Notes: generated by a model from the sequence alone, not told the origin. Positions 7,791 through 17,332 are shown, numbered from the stretch's first letter. The stretch: DNA of 64,000 bases from an uncultured Bacteroides sp. (GCA_949289265.1 CASENE010000023.1:1-64000); one strand, 5' to 3'. A program made the numbers and translations.

Positions 7791-10130
7791 TTATTCAAAG
7801 AATTCATCCAGTCCTTCCACCGGCTCGTCGCCTTCAAACAGGTTCCTGTCGCTGACCTCGTCCCGGCAGGGGTCGTAGTCGGGCGGAAGCTGGAAGGTCT
7901 CGTTCTCGTCATAGCCCAGGCTCTTGTCGGCAAAGACCTTTACCATGTATTTCGTCCAAATGGGCATAGCCATGGAAGCGCCTTGCCCGTGCAGCATCGT
8001 GTCGAAATGGATGTCCCGGTCTTCTCCGCCTACCCAGCAGCCCGACACCAACGAAGGGGTGAATCCCATGAACCAACCGTCGGAATGGAAGTTGGTGGTG
8101 CCCGTCTTGCCGCCCATGTCGGCTTTCACGCCCAGACGGCGCACCCGGCCACCCGTGCCCTCGTTGACCACGGCGCGGAGCATGACAAGCATCTTATAGG
8201 CACTGGACACGCTGATGACTTCCTGCATGTCGGGCGTAAAGGTGGCCACTACGTTGCCTTCATTGTCTTCTATATGGGTGACGAAGACAGGAGCCACGCG
8301 GATGCCCTTGTTCGGGAAGGCGGTGTAGGCGCTTACCATCTCGCCCACGGATACCTCGCAGGGGCCGAGGCAGAGCGCCACAGAGGGGAAGATGTCCTGG
8401 TTGCGCAAGCCGAAGTTATGGAGCAGACGCTTCAGCTCGTAGGGGTTCAGCTTGCTCATCAGGTAGGCTGTAATCCAGTTGTCCGAATTGGCCAGTCCCC
8501 ACTTCAGCGTCACCATCTCGCCCAGGCGCTTATGATTGGCGTTGCGGGGTGTCCAAGGCTTGCCGTTCTCATCAATAAGGGTATATTGCACATGCCGCAC
8601 CTCGTCGCAGGGCGAGAAGCCGTTCTCCATGGCCATCGTATAGACATAGGGTTTCATCGTCGAACCTATCTGACGGCGGCCCACCATGGCCATGTCATAC
8701 TTGAAGTAATGGTGATTGGGACCGCCCACGTACGCCTTCACGTGGCCGTTGTGCGGATCCATCGACATAAAGCCCGCGCGGAGGAAGAACTTGTAGTAGC
8801 GGATGGAATCCATCGGCGTCAGCACGGTGTCCTTCAGGCATTCCTCGTTTTCCCACGTGAAGACCGACATTTCCGTGGGCGTGCTGAAGGCCTTCTCTAT
8901 CTCGGCCTCGCTCTTGCCTGCACCCTTCATGAGGCGGTAACGGTCGGACTGACGCTTGGCCCTGTCCAAGATTTCGTCCACCTGCTCCTGCGTGAGCCGG
9001 AAGGTGTAAGGCGCTTTCTTGGCTCCTTTCTTTTCTTTGAAGAAGTATCCCTGAAGCTCGCGGAGATGCTCGGTCACCGCCTCTTCGGCATACTGCTGCA
9101 TGCGCGAGTCGATGGTGGTATGTATCTTCAGACCGTCGGTATAAAGGTTGTAGGGCTTCCCGTCCTTCTTCAGGTTCTTGTTGCACCAGCCGTACAAGGG
9201 ATTGGTCTCCCAGTCAATCGAGTCTTCGTAAAACTCTTGCATCTGCCACCCGCGGTAGTCGGACTTGACCGGTTTTTTAGCCGTAAGCACCCCTCGCAGA
9301 TACTCGCGGAAGTAAGTGGCCAGTCCCTCGTTGTGGTCCACGCGGTTATAATGCAACGTCAAAGGCAAGGCCTGCAACGAATCACATTCGGCCTGCGAGA
9401 TGTAGCCCGCCTTGCGCATCTGATCCAGCACCACGTTCCGCCGGCCGCGTGTCTGCTCCTTGCGGCGCAAGGGATTGTAGAGCGAAGGGTTTTTGCACAT
9501 GCCCACCAATGTAGCCGCCTCTTCTATCTTCAGGTTGCGGGGCAGGCAGCCAAAATAGGTATGGGCCGCCGTCTTGATGCCCACGGCGTTGTTGAGGAAG
9601 TCGAACTTGTTGAGATACATGGTCAGAATCTCCTCCTTCGTGTAATACCGCTCCAGCTTGACGGCTATCACCCACTCGATGGGCTTCTGGAAGAGACGCT
9701 CCATCACATTGTCCGCACTGGGCGAATAAAGTTGCTTGGAGAGCTGTTGGGTGATGGTGCTTCCGCCTCCCGCATTCTTCTGCATCAGGATACCGCGCTT
9801 CAGCACGGCACGGAACAAGGCCTTGGCGTCGATGCCCGAATGGCGGGCAAAGCGCACGTCTTCCGTGGCGATGAGCGCGTTAATCAGGTTGGGCGAGAGT
9901 TCGTCATACCCCACATAGACTCGATTCTCCTTGCTGTACGAATAAGTGCCCAGCACCTTGCCGTCCGACGACAGCACCTCCGTGGCAAACTTATAGTTGG
10001 GATTCTCCAAATCTTCCACCGGCGGCATGTAACCTATCCACCCCTTCGAGATGGAATAAAAGATAGCTACGCATGCCAGCACACACACGGCAAGGAAAAT
10101 CCACAGGGCAAGTATGACCTTCTTTATCAT
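7791..10130 (-). CDS. mrcA: Bifunctional class A penicillin-binding protein (PBP1A-like)
   Basis: This enzyme polymerises and crosslinks peptidoglycan in the periplasm. The 779-residue protein has one N-terminal membrane anchor (residues 5-25). The GT51 glycosyltransferase domain carries EDVRFARHSGID (90-101, catalytic Glu) and GGSTITQQLSKQLY (122-135). The transpeptidase domain carries the serine motif GSTMKP (Ser490, Lys493), SDN (549-551) and KTG (675-677). All active-site motifs are intact. The ATG at 10130 is chosen because it gives MIKKVILALW directly before the anchor and lies 30 bp inside a TAACTTTG box. The C-terminus is acidic (EGDEPVEGLDEFFE). It is the first gene of the operon with folK and the M16-like gene. 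Confidence 0.95.
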   Translation of the reverse strand: MIKKVILALWIFLAVCVLACVAIFYSISKGWIGYMPPVEDLENPNYKFATEVLSSDGKVLGTYSYSKENRVYVGYDELSPNLINALIATEDVRFARHSGIDAKALFRAVLKRGILMQKNAGGGSTITQQLSKQLYSPSADNVMERLFQKPIEWVIAVKLERYYTKEEILTMYLNKFDFLNNAVGIKTAAHTYFGCLPRNLKIEEAATLVGMCKNPSLYNPLRRKEQTRGRRNVVLDQMRKAGYISQAECDSLQALPLTLHYNRVDHNEGLATYFREYLRGVLTAKKPVKSDYRGWQMQEFYEDSIDWETNPLYGWCNKNLKKDGKPYNLYTDGLKIHTTIDSRMQQYAEEAVTEHLRELQGYFFKEKKGAKKAPYTFRLTQEQVDEILDRAKRQSDRYRLMKGAGKSEAEIEKAFSTPTEMSVFTWENEECLKDTVLTPMDSIRYYKFFLRAGFMSMDPHNGHVKAYVGGPNHHYFKYDMAMVGRRQIGSTMKPYVYTMAMENGFSPCDEVRHVQYTLIDENGKPWTPRNANHKRLGEMVTLKWGLANSDNWITAYLMSKLNPYELKRLLHNFGLRNQDIFPSVALCLGPCEVSVGEMVSAYTAFPNKGIRVAPVFVTHIEDNEGNVVATFTPDMQEVISVSSAYKMLVMLRAVVNEGTGGRVRRLGVKADMGGKTGTTNFHSDGWFMGFTPSLVSGCWVGGEDRDIHFDTMLHGQGASMAMPIWTKYMVKVFADKSLGYDENETFQLPPDYDPCRDEVSDRNLFEGDEPVEGLDEFFE

Positions 10131-10160
10131 TGCATCACTCAAATTTGTAATTAATCCGGG

Positions 10161-10168
10161 CAAAGTTA
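10161..10168 (-). promoter_or_regulatory. Promoter -7 box of the PBP-folK-M16 operon
   Basis: TAACTTTG on the minus strand lies 30 bp upstream of the PBP start codon and matches TAnnTTTG. No clear -33 TTG is present at 20 bp. Confidence 0.55.
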
Positions 10169-10308
10169 CGCAAATATCCGACACCGCCACGCTTTCCGCC
10201 CGATTTTTTCCGCCGGACGTCCCGAAAGGAGCACGCTCCACGCGCGAAAAGAACGCCCCGTTCCGCCCCCGGAAGACCGTCCGGCCCACCGACAGCCTGC
10301 CTGCCGGC

Positions 10309-10428
10309 GGGAGATAAAACGCCAGCGACCGGGGAGTATTGTTCCAGCAACCGGGAGGTACTATGCCAGCAACCGGGAAGTACTATGCCAGCAACCGGGG
10401 ATTATAACGCCGCTAAACGCTGATAACC
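10309..10428 (+). repeat. 22-bp tandem-repeat element, copy A (upstream of pyrB)
   Basis: Four contiguous 22-bp units (10309, 10331, 10353, 10375) follow the pattern GGGNAGTACTATGCCAGCAA. They are followed by a longer terminal unit (10397-10428) that contains GCCGCTAAACGCTGA. Related arrays with the same terminal motif lie at 28003-28100 (plus) and 36612-36713 (minus). All three point toward the start of a nearby gene (here pyrB). The gene-free interval 10131-10629 otherwise holds only the two promoters. Confidence 0.8.
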
Positions 10429-10590
10429 AAGCCGTTTGCGGCGGATGTAAGCTGCCGCTTCGGGTAAACGCCTTCCCGACACCGGGCGGGGAAAGTCCGC
10501 AAACGCCTCCGCCGGACAAGAAAGACGGAGGACAAGAAGCGCCCCGCAACTTTTCTCCGTGCAAAATTTCCTAAGCTCACAGATTTTGCC

Positions 10591-10598
10591 TACCTTTA
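10591..10598 (+). promoter_or_regulatory. pyrB promoter -7 box
   Basis: TACCTTTA at 10591-10598 is one base off TAnnTTTG. A TTT (10567-10569) stands about 21 bp upstream at the -33 position. The predicted leader to the pyrB ATG is about 25 nt, too short for a leader-peptide attenuator of the enterobacterial pyrBI kind. Confidence 0.5.
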
Positions 10599-10629
10599 CG
10601 CTCTCGAAAAAGATAAAGAAATCAACGAT

Positions 10630-11574
10630 ATGGAAAACAGAAGTTTAGTCACCATTGCCGAGTACACCAAGGAGAAAATCCTCTACATGTTGGAAATGGC
10701 GAAAGAGTTTGAAGCCCATCCCAACCGTCACCTGCTGGACGGACGGGTAGTTGCCACCCTATTTTTCGAGCCCTCCACCCGCACGCGCCTCAGCTTCGAG
10801 ACGGCGGCCAACCGACTGGGCGCGCGCGTCATCGGGTTCAGCGACCCGAAGGCCACCAGTTCGTCCAAAGGCGAGACGCTGAAAGACACCATCAAGATGG
10901 TGAGCAACTATGCCGACATCATCGTCATGCGGCACTACCTGGAGGGGGCGGCCCGCTATGCCAGCGAGGTGACCGACGTCCCCGTGGTGAACGCAGGCGA
11001 CGGCGCCAACCAGCATCCCTCGCAGACCATGCTCGACCTCTACTCCATCTACAAGACGCAGGGCACGCTGGAAAACCTGAACATATTCCTGGTGGGCGAC
11101 CTGAAGTATGGCCGCACGGTGCACTCCCTGCTGATGGCCATGCGGCACTTCAACCCGACGTTCCACTTCATCGCGCCCCACGAACTGCAGATGCCCGAAG
11201 AATATAAGCTGTATTGCGCCGAACACCACATCCGCTACGTAGAGCACACCGACTTTACCGAAGACACCATTGCAGACGCCGATATCCTCTACATGACCCG
11301 CGTGCAGCGCGAACGCTTCACCGACCTGATGGAATACGAACGCGTGAAGAACGTCTACATCCTCCGCGGCCGGATGCTGGGCCACACGCGCCCCAACCTG
11401 CGCATCCTACACCCGCTGCCCCGCGTCAACGAGATTGCATACGATGTGGACGAGAGCCCCAAAGCCTACTACTTCCAGCAGGCGCAAAACGGACTTTATG
11501 CCCGACAGGCCATCTTGTGCGACGTGCTGGGCATCACGCTGGACGAGGTGCGGAAGGATAGTTTGAGGAGTTAA
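10630..11574 (+). CDS. pyrB: Aspartate carbamoyltransferase catalytic subunit
   Basis: PyrB condenses carbamoyl phosphate with aspartate, the committed step of pyrimidine synthesis. The 314-residue protein carries the carbamoyl-phosphate loop [12 protein letters not shown] (near residue 50), the SSSKGET loop (near 80), HPSQTMLDL (near 130) and the aspartate-binding LPRVNEI near the C-terminus. Length and motifs match the class that assembles with regulatory chains. The regulatory subunit gene pyrI follows 149 bp downstream, so the allosteric dodecamer is expected. The spacer between them contains a long inverted repeat (11588-11686), which may uncouple the expression of the two subunits. Confidence 0.96.
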   Translation: MENRSLVTIAEYTKEKILYMLEMAKEFEAHPNRHLLDGRVVATLFFEPSTRTRLSFETAANRLGARVIGFSDPKATSSSKGETLKDTIKMVSNYADIIVMRHYLEGAARYASEVTDVPVVNAGDGANQHPSQTMLDLYSIYKTQGTLENLNIFLVGDLKYGRTVHSLLMAMRHFNPTFHFIAPHELQMPEEYKLYCAEHHIRYVEHTDFTEDTIADADILYMTRVQRERFTDLMEYERVKNVYILRGRMLGHTRPNLRILHPLPRVNEIAYDVDESPKAYYFQQAQNGLYARQAILCDVLGITLDEVRKDSLRS

Positions 11575-11587
11575 TGACGAGTTGATA

Positions 11588-11686
11588 AGTTGACGAGTGA
11601 ACAAGTTAACGAGACTACCAGGCCGGGAAATAACAAGTTGACAGGTACGCCCCTCGTAGTCTCGTTAACTCGTCTATTTGTCAACT
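11588..11686. repeat. Long inverted repeat in the pyrB-pyrI spacer
   Basis: Two 31-nt arms (11588-11618 and 11656-11686) pair through a perfect 15-bp inner stem (AGTTAACGAGACTAC) and a perfect 7-bp outer stem (AGTTGAC), separated by a 9-nt mismatched segment. The loop is 37 nt. The region is built from GTTGAC/GTTAAC/ACGAG-like words, and its low-complexity look differs from the flanking genes. No T-run follows it, so it is not a standard intrinsic terminator. It may be an RNA-stability or partial-attenuation element. Confidence 0.65.
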
Positions 11687-11723
11687 AAACCCAAACCTAA
11701 GAAACTTATAAACTAAAAAAGAT

Positions 11724-12182
11724 ATGGACGAAAAGAAAGAACTGCAGGTAGCCGCGCTGGAGAACGGCACCGTCATCGACCACATACCCTCCGAAAAGCT
11801 CTTCACCGTAGTGGCCCTCCTCGGCCTGGAGCACATGCACAACAACATCACCATAGGCTTCAACCTGCAAAGCAAGAAGCTGGGCAAGAAAGGCATTATC
11901 AAGATTGCCGACAAGTTCTTCAACGACGACGAGATAAACCGCATTGCCGTCGTGGCGCCCAACGTCAAGCTCAACATCATCCGCAACTACGAGGTGGTGG
12001 AGAAGCGCGAGCTCGCCCTGCCCGACGAACTCACAGGCATCGTGAAGTGCGCCAACCCCAAGTGCATCACCAACAACGAGCCCATGCCCACCCGCTTCCA
12101 CGTGATAGACAAAGAACACTGCATCATCAAGTGTCACTATTGCGAAAAGGAGCAGAGCCGGGAAGAGATAGAAATACTTTAA
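11724..12182 (+). CDS. pyrI: Aspartate carbamoyltransferase regulatory subunit
   Basis: PyrI binds CTP/ATP and zinc and modulates PyrB. The 152-residue protein has the N-terminal allosteric domain (begins [20 protein letters not shown]; contains [20 protein letters not shown]). Its C-terminal zinc domain has four cysteines in two pairs (CANPKC near residue 108 and CHYC near 138), as in E. coli PyrI. It follows pyrB in the same direction. A strong hairpin follows its stop codon, so pyrBI ends here. Confidence 0.95.
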   Translation: MDEKKELQVAALENGTVIDHIPSEKLFTVVALLGLEHMHNNITIGFNLQSKKLGKKGIIKIADKFFNDDEINRIAVVAPNVKLNIIRNYEVVEKRELALPDELTGIVKCANPKCITNNEPMPTRFHVIDKEHCIIKCHYCEKEQSREEIEIL

Positions 12183-12189
12183 GCCACAG

Positions 12190-12256
12190 GAAGAAGGGAG
12201 AACCACCATTTTGCGCAAAAGGGAGGGCCGCCACTCCCCAAGGTTCTTCCTTCTTC
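12190..12256 (+). terminator. Hairpin terminator after pyrI
   Basis: GAAGAAGGGAGAACC (12190-12204) pairs with GGTTCTTCCTTCTTC (12242-12256) over 15 bp with a single G-U. The loop is 37 nt. It starts 7 bp after the pyrI stop. The T-run after it is weak (ATCTTTC), so this may be a processing or stability hairpin rather than a full intrinsic terminator. Confidence 0.5.
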
Positions 12257-12287
12257 ATCTTTCTAACCCATTCTTCAGCAGGAAACA

Positions 12288-12860
12288 ATGAAGCAAGACT
12301 GGAAACCGGGCACCATGATATATCCCCTGCCTGCCGTACTGGTGAGCTGCGGGAGCACGCCCGACGAATACAACCTCGTGACCGTGGCATGGACGGGCAC
12401 CCTCTGCACCAACCCGCCCATGTGCTACATCTCCCTGCGCCCCGAACGTCATTCGTACGACATCATACGCCGGCGCATGGAGTTCGTCATCAACCTGACC
12501 GACCAGGCTCTGGCCCGGGCCACAGACTGGTGCGGCGTACGCTCGGGACGGGACTACAACAAGTTTGAGGAAATGGGCCTGACCCCCGGGCCGTGCACCG
12601 TCGTCGACGCCCCGCTGGTGGAAGAATCCCCGCTGAGCATCGAATGCCGCGTCAAGGAAATACTCTCCCTCGGGTCGCACGACATGTTCATCGCCGACGT
12701 GGTGAACGTGCGCGCCGACGACCGCTACCTCGACCCCGTCACGGGCAAATTCGACCTGGCCGCCAGCCTGCCGCTGGTGTACGTGCACGGGCAATATTAC
12801 GGACTGGGCGAGGCTGTGGGCAAGTTCGGCTGGTCGGTGGAAAAGAAGAAAGGACGTTGA
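12288..12860 (+). CDS. Flavin reductase-like FMN-binding protein (DIM6/NTAB family)
   Basis: The 190-residue protein matches the FMN-binding split-barrel flavin reductase-like family. N-terminally it has PLPAVLVSCGSTPDEYNLVT and AWTGTLCTNPPM (the segment that contacts FMN phosphate in this family), then a YISLRPERHSYDIIRR segment and an INLT strand. Proteins of this kind bind FMN and often donate electrons to partner oxidoreductases. The substrate is not inferable. It lies 105 bp after pyrI, behind a hairpin, and 3 nt before the beta-barrel gene, so the two are probably cotranscribed. Upstream I see no clear TAnnTTTG box. Confidence 0.8.
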   Translation: MKQDWKPGTMIYPLPAVLVSCGSTPDEYNLVTVAWTGTLCTNPPMCYISLRPERHSYDIIRRRMEFVINLTDQALARATDWCGVRSGRDYNKFEEMGLTPGPCTVVDAPLVEESPLSIECRVKEILSLGSHDMFIADVVNVRADDRYLDPVTGKFDLAASLPLVYVHGQYYGLGEAVGKFGWSVEKKKGR

Positions 12861-12863
12861 CCC

Positions 12864-13622
12864 ATGCGAGCCACCCCCACCTATTTCCTCCGCCTCGTCG
12901 GACTGCTGGCCTTCCTGACCGTCGCCTTCCCTCTCTGCGCGCAAGAAATGCCGGCAGCCCCCGTGGCCGCCCCTGCCCCCCAGCGCGTCACCACCAACTT
13001 CGGCGCCAAGGCCGGGTTCACCGCCGCCCTGGCCCTGATGCCCGGACTCCGAATAGACGACATGCCCATCGAAGAGATTCAAAACAACTACAAGGTGGGC
13101 TACTTCGCCTCGCTGTTCATGCGCATCAACTTCCGCCGCCACTTCATCCAGCCGGAAGTATCCTACAACGTCAACCAGTGTGGAGTCAGCTTCCACAAGC
13201 CCATTTCCCCGGATGCTCCCCTCGGCACCATGGACGGCGGCACGGCCTCCATCTACTCCAAGATTCGCAGCATAGACATCCCCATCTGCTACGGATACAA
13301 CTTCATCCAGCAAGGCCCCTACGCCATGTCCGTATTCGGCGGGCCCAAGGCACGGTTCATCTGGAGGAAGAAGAGCGAAACACAATTCTATAACTTCGAC
13401 CAGGATACACCCGTGGAAAAGCTGCACCCCTTCAGCCTGAGCCTGACCGTGGGCGTGGCCGTCAGCATCTCCCGCATATTCTTCGACTTCCGCTACGACA
13501 TCGGCCTGCTCAACCTGACCAACCACATCGCTTCGGCCTCTGACACCCCCGACGACGGCGACGCCATCCGCTACCGGCGGCGCGACAACGTGCTGAGCTT
13601 CTCGCTGGGCCTGTTCTTCTGA
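12864..13622 (+). CDS. Outer-membrane beta-barrel protein (porin-family/PorT-like)
   Basis: The 252-residue protein has an N-terminal signal peptide (hydrophobic LVGLLAFLTVAFPLCAQ, cleavage after CAQ or nearby). After a proline/alanine-rich linker it shows alternating beta-strands typical of the small outer-membrane barrel families of Bacteroidetes: GAKAGFTAALAL, FMRINFRRHFIQPEVSYN and VFGGPKARFIWRKKSET. It ends in a C-terminal aromatic residue after SFSLGLFF, as expected for BAM-dependent insertion. The ATG follows the flavin reductase-like gene by 3 nt. The ligand and exact role are unknown. PorT of the type IX secretion system belongs to the same broad fold class, but I see no T9SS context. 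Confidence 0.75.
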   Translation: MRATPTYFLRLVGLLAFLTVAFPLCAQEMPAAPVAAPAPQRVTTNFGAKAGFTAALALMPGLRIDDMPIEEIQNNYKVGYFASLFMRINFRRHFIQPEVSYNVNQCGVSFHKPISPDAPLGTMDGGTASIYSKIRSIDIPICYGYNFIQQGPYAMSVFGGPKARFIWRKKSETQFYNFDQDTPVEKLHPFSLSLTVGVAVSISRIFFDFRYDIGLLNLTNHIASASDTPDDGDAIRYRRRDNVLSFSLGLFF

Positions 13623-13645
13623 AAAACGATTTTCCCGCCCGAACC

Positions 13646-13678
13646 TTGCCCGAAATTCATTAATTTGCCCTACCTTTG
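13646..13678 (+). promoter_or_regulatory. glyA promoter
   Basis: A -33 TTG (13646-13648), a 22-bp spacer and a perfect -7 TACCTTTG (13671-13678). The start codon is 119 bp downstream of the -7 box. The GC-rich leader (about 13686-13796) contains no recognisable riboswitch. Confidence 0.65.
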
Positions 13679-13796
13679 CGCACGGACGCACGGCAACGGA
13701 CTCTCGCCCCGGGCCACACCCGCCCAAAGGCTGGCACCCGCCCGCCGACACCGGCACTACGACACGTAATGAACCATCTTTTTAATATATGACAGT

Positions 13797-15077
13797 ATGA
13801 AACGAGACGACTTGATTTTCGACATCATCGAGAAAGAACACCAACGCCAGTTGAAAGGCATCGAACTGATAGCCTCGGAAAACTTCGTGAGCGACGAAGT
13901 GATGCAGGCCATGGGCTCTTGCCTCACAAACAAGTATGCCGAGGGATATCCGGGCAAACGTTACTACGGCGGCTGCGAAGTGGTAGACCAGAGCGAACAA
14001 CTGGCCATCGACCGCATCAAGAAGATATTCGGCGCAGAATGGGCCAACGTGCAGCCGCACTCGGGCGCGCAGGCCAATGCTGCCGTTTTCCTGGCCGTGC
14101 TGAATCCCGGCGACAAGTTCATGGGCCTCAACCTGGCTCACGGCGGACACCTGTCGCACGGCTCGCACGTCAACACATCCGGCATCCTCTACACCCCGTG
14201 CGAATACAACCTGAACAAAGAGACCGGCCGCGTGGATTACGACCAGATGGAGGAAATCGCTCTGCGCGAACAGCCCAAACTCATCATCGGAGGCGGTTCG
14301 GCCTATTCGCGCGAGTGGGACTACAAGCGCATGCGCGAGATAGCGGACAAGGTGGGCGCGCTGCTGATGATAGACATGGCTCACCCTGCCGGCCTCATCG
14401 CCGCCGGATTGCTGGACAACCCGGTGAAGTATGCCCACATCGTCACCTCCACCACCCACAAGACCCTGCGCGGCCCGCGCGGCGGCATCATCCTCATGGG
14501 TAAGGACTTCCCCAATCCGTGGGGCAAGAAGACGCCGAAAGGCGAGGTAAAGATGATGTCGCAGTTGCTGGACTCCGCTGTCTTCCCCGGCATACAAGGC
14601 GGCCCGCTGGAGCACGTCATCGCCGCAAAAGCCGTTGCCTTCAACGAAATCCTGCAACCCGAATGGAAGGACTACGCCCTGCAGGTGAAGAAGAATGCCG
14701 CCACGCTGGCCGATGCCTTGATGCAACGCGGATTCACCATCGTCAGCGGAGGTACGGACAACCACTCCATGCTGGTAGACCTTCGCACGAAGTATCCCGA
14801 CCTGACGGGCAAGGTGGCCGAAAAGGCTCTGGTGTCTGCCGACATCACGGTGAACAAGAACATGGTGCCCTTCGATACGCGCTCGGCCTTCCAGACCTCG
14901 GGCATCCGCCTGGGCACGCCTGCCATTACCACCCGTGGCGCCAAGGAAGACCTGATGCTGGAGATTGCCGAAATGATAGAGACCGTCTTGAGCAACGTAG
15001 ACAACGAGCAAGTCATCGCTCAAGTCCGTGCCCGCGTCAACAAGACCATGAAGGCTTATCCTCTCTTCGCCTATTGA
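13797..15077 (+). CDS. glyA: Serine hydroxymethyltransferase
   Basis: GlyA is a PLP enzyme that interconverts serine and glycine and charges tetrahydrofolate with one-carbon units. The 426-residue protein has the family's N-terminal [10 protein letters not shown], the [11 protein letters not shown] region, the cofactor aspartate in [10 protein letters not shown] and the PLP lysine in [14 protein letters not shown]. The C-terminal [15 protein letters not shown] segment is also present. It is a single gene with its own promoter and a strong terminator. Confidence 0.96.
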   Translation: MKRDDLIFDIIEKEHQRQLKGIELIASENFVSDEVMQAMGSCLTNKYAEGYPGKRYYGGCEVVDQSEQLAIDRIKKIFGAEWANVQPHSGAQANAAVFLAVLNPGDKFMGLNLAHGGHLSHGSHVNTSGILYTPCEYNLNKETGRVDYDQMEEIALREQPKLIIGGGSAYSREWDYKRMREIADKVGALLMIDMAHPAGLIAAGLLDNPVKYAHIVTSTTHKTLRGPRGGIILMGKDFPNPWGKKTPKGEVKMMSQLLDSAVFPGIQGGPLEHVIAAKAVAFNEILQPEWKDYALQVKKNAATLADALMQRGFTIVSGGTDNHSMLVDLRTKYPDLTGKVAEKALVSADITVNKNMVPFDTRSAFQTSGIRLGTPAITTRGAKEDLMLEIAEMIETVLSNVDNEQVIAQVRARVNKTMKAYPLFAY

Positions 15078-15103
15078 ACGAAGCATAAACCGTAAAGACT
15101 GAT

Positions 15104-15158
15104 GGGAGGAGAACGGAAAGCTGGGTTCTGCCCTGCCGCCCGTTCTCCCTCCTTTTTT
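15104..15158 (+). terminator. Intrinsic terminator of glyA
   Basis: GGGAGGAGAACGG (15104-15116) pairs with CCGTTCTCCCTCC (15140-15152) with one bulge. Six T residues follow directly (15153-15158). The next gene starts 9 bp later. Confidence 0.8.
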
Positions 15159-15166
15159 CCCCCGCC

Positions 15167-16333
15167 ATGAGACGCAGCTACCGCAACATCCTATACACGA
15201 TCCTGGCCGTACTTGCCGCCTTGTTCGTAGCCTACCTCTGCCTGCCCTACTACGCCCGACAGGCTCTCATCCACCTGATGCCCGTCATCGACGATGCGCA
15301 GACCTTCAGCCGGGATACCGTACGCCACGACCCAAGCAACAGCTGTCCATGGCCCCGACACAAGGACTACAACCGCTACCTCCTCACGCCCTCCGACTCC
15401 GCCTACCTTGACTCGCTGCACACTGTCTCCTTCCTGGTCGTCCGCCGGGACAGCATCCTCTACGAAAGCTACCGCGACGGTTGGAACGACACCTTGACTT
15501 CCAACCTCTATTCCGCGACAAAAACCATCGTGGGACTCCTCGTAGGCATTGCCTTGGACGAAGGGAAGATACGCAGCCTGGACGACCCGGTATCTGCCTA
15601 TATACCTATATATAAAAAAGGACAGCAAGCCGATGTCACCCTGCGCCACCTCCTCACCATGAGCGGAGGCATGGCCTGGGACGAGGCATACGCCTCGCTC
15701 TTCTCCGTCACCACACACGGGTATTATGGCAACGACCTCTACGAACTGGTCACCGGCCTGGACGTTACAGAAAAGCCCGGCATACAGTTCTCCTACCGCA
15801 GCGGCGAGACCCAACTCCTGGCCTTTGCCCTCGAAGCCGCCACAGGGCAGACCCTCAGCCAATATGCCGCAGAAAAACTCTGGCGACCCTTGCAGGCTGA
15901 GCGCGACGCCTATTGGCTGCTGGACAAGAAGAATGGAGATGAAAAGGCCTTCTGCTGCTTTCACACTACAGCCCGCGATGCCGCCCGTTTGGGACGACTC
16001 CTGCTGCACCGGGGGGATTGGAACGGACAAACTGTGGTCTCCCGCACATACATGGACGAAATGCTGCGACCTGCCACCTACCTGCGCGACCAGTGGGGAC
16101 GCGATTCCCTCAGCTATTACGGCCTGCAGACGTGGCTCTATCCTTACCAAGGAGAGATCCTGCCCTGCATGCGGGGAATGCTGGGGCAATACATCTTCGC
16201 CCTGCCCTCGCATCAAGCCATTGTGGTACGCCTGGGACGCAAACGCCATGACGTGTACGAAGGCCCCTTCACTATCGACATGCGCCGATACCTGGACATT
16301 GCCTTGAAGATACTTGAGTACGAACCCTCTTAA
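15167..16333 (+). CDS. Serine beta-lactamase-like hydrolase (class C/PBP4* superfamily)
   Basis: The 388-residue protein has one N-terminal membrane segment ([20 protein letters not shown]) and then a periplasmic beta-lactamase-fold domain. The catalytic SxxK motif appears as SATK in [20 protein letters not shown]. The second motif is YRSGET (tyrosine in the YxN/YxS position), and GMLGQYIF corresponds to the third conserved block. Such proteins include esterases, D-amino peptidases and penicillin-recognising enzymes. Antibiotic resistance should not be assumed. It starts immediately after the glyA terminator, and its stop is 16 nt before ispE, so the two are probably cotranscribed. Confidence 0.85.
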   Translation: MRRSYRNILYTILAVLAALFVAYLCLPYYARQALIHLMPVIDDAQTFSRDTVRHDPSNSCPWPRHKDYNRYLLTPSDSAYLDSLHTVSFLVVRRDSILYESYRDGWNDTLTSNLYSATKTIVGLLVGIALDEGKIRSLDDPVSAYIPIYKKGQQADVTLRHLLTMSGGMAWDEAYASLFSVTTHGYYGNDLYELVTGLDVTEKPGIQFSYRSGETQLLAFALEAATGQTLSQYAAEKLWRPLQAERDAYWLLDKKNGDEKAFCCFHTTARDAARLGRLLLHRGDWNGQTVVSRTYMDEMLRPATYLRDQWGRDSLSYYGLQTWLYPYQGEILPCMRGMLGQYIFALPSHQAIVVRLGRKRHDVYEGPFTIDMRRYLDIALKILEYEPS

Positions 16334-16349
16334 AACCACCTGCCAAACC

Positions 16350-17183
16350 ATGCTGACCTTCCCCAACGCCAAAATCAACCTCGGCCTGAACATCACCGAG
16401 AAGAGACCCGACGGCTACCACAACCTGGAAACCGTCTTCTACCCCATTCCCCTCGAAGATGCCCTCGAGATAGTCCCCGCTCCGCCTGCTGCCACCGCAC
16501 ATCCCTGCACCCTGCACCTCTACGGGCAAGCCCTCGGCGGAGACCCGGACGACAATCTGGTGGTCAAGGCTTATCGGTTGCTGGCCGCCTCCCATCCCCT
16601 GCCGCCCGTCGACGTACACCTGCTGAAACACATCCCTTCGGGCGCCGGCCTGGGAGGAGGCTCGTCTGACGCCGCTTTCATGCTGAAGTTGTTGAACCGA
16701 TATTATGCCATCGGCCTGACCGACGACCAACTGGAAGATTATGCCACGCGCCTGGGAGCCGACTGCGCCTTTTTTGTCCGCAATCGCCCCGTCTTCGCCC
16801 AAGGAATCGGCAATATATTCTCCCCCATTTCCCTTACCCTATCGGGCTATGGGCTCTGCCTGGTCAAGCCCGACATTTTCGTCTCCACCCGCGATGCCTT
16901 CGCCCACGTCCGGCCGCACCGTCCCGACATGTCCCCCCGCGACATTGTCCTCCTTCCCGTCGAAGAATGGCGCGGACGACTGGTCAACGATTTCGAGGCC
17001 AGCGTCTTTCCCCAATTCCCCCGCATTGCCTGGATAAAAGACGAGCTATACCGGCGGGGAGCCGTCTATGCCTCGATGAGCGGTTCCGGTTCGTCTGTTT
17101 TCGGTCTCTTTGCTCCCGGACAAGAGTTGCCCACGGACGGATGGGACGCAGGCTACTTCGTGTTCCATGGCCGGTTGTCCTAA
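16350..17183 (+). CDS. ispE: 4-diphosphocytidyl-2-C-methyl-D-erythritol kinase
   Basis: IspE phosphorylates CDP-methylerythritol in the non-mevalonate isoprenoid pathway. The 277-residue GHMP kinase starts with the family's [10 protein letters not shown] motif, followed by [12 protein letters not shown]. It carries the ATP loop [16 protein letters not shown] and the C-terminal [10 protein letters not shown] motif. The ATG at 16350 is chosen because the motif starts five residues after it; the upstream in-frame TTG at 16314 lies within the previous gene. dxs, the first gene of the same pathway, lies at 59459 in this window. Confidence 0.94.
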   Translation: MLTFPNAKINLGLNITEKRPDGYHNLETVFYPIPLEDALEIVPAPPAATAHPCTLHLYGQALGGDPDDNLVVKAYRLLAASHPLPPVDVHLLKHIPSGAGLGGGSSDAAFMLKLLNRYYAIGLTDDQLEDYATRLGADCAFFVRNRPVFAQGIGNIFSPISLTLSGYGLCLVKPDIFVSTRDAFAHVRPHRPDMSPRDIVLLPVEEWRGRLVNDFEASVFPQFPRIAWIKDELYRRGAVYASMSGSGSSVFGLFAPGQELPTDGWDAGYFVFHGRLS

Positions 17184-17222
17184 GGATACGGATGATATAT
17201 GGATGTGTATCGAACACAAAAA

Positions 17223-17308
17223 GAGGGCGCACCGACCGACAGGCAACCGCGCCCCGAATCTCCTCCGAAAAGAAGACAGGGAAACAGCCCATCGGTCGGT
17301 ACGCCCTC
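17223..17308 (-). terminator. Long-stem intrinsic terminator of purT, facing ispE
   Basis: The 17-nt arms (17223-17239 and 17292-17308) pair in 16 of 17 positions: GAGGGCG, one mismatch, then ACCGACCGA. On the minus strand the stem is followed by TTTTT, so it ends purT transcripts and also blocks readthrough from ispE. The loop is unusually long (52 nt). Confidence 0.65.
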
Positions 17309-17332
17309 AGCATGCCGACCGGTATTTTCCGC

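Noticed and set aside
10309-10428. CRISPR array
   Set aside because: The 22-bp units directly adjoin with no unique spacers, are imperfect, and no cas gene is present. The same holds for the arrays at 4576, 28003, 36612, 377 and 59202.
15167-16333. Beta-lactam resistance gene
   Set aside because: The protein has the serine beta-lactamase fold and SxxK, but this superfamily is dominated by esterases and peptidases; nothing in the sequence shows resistance.
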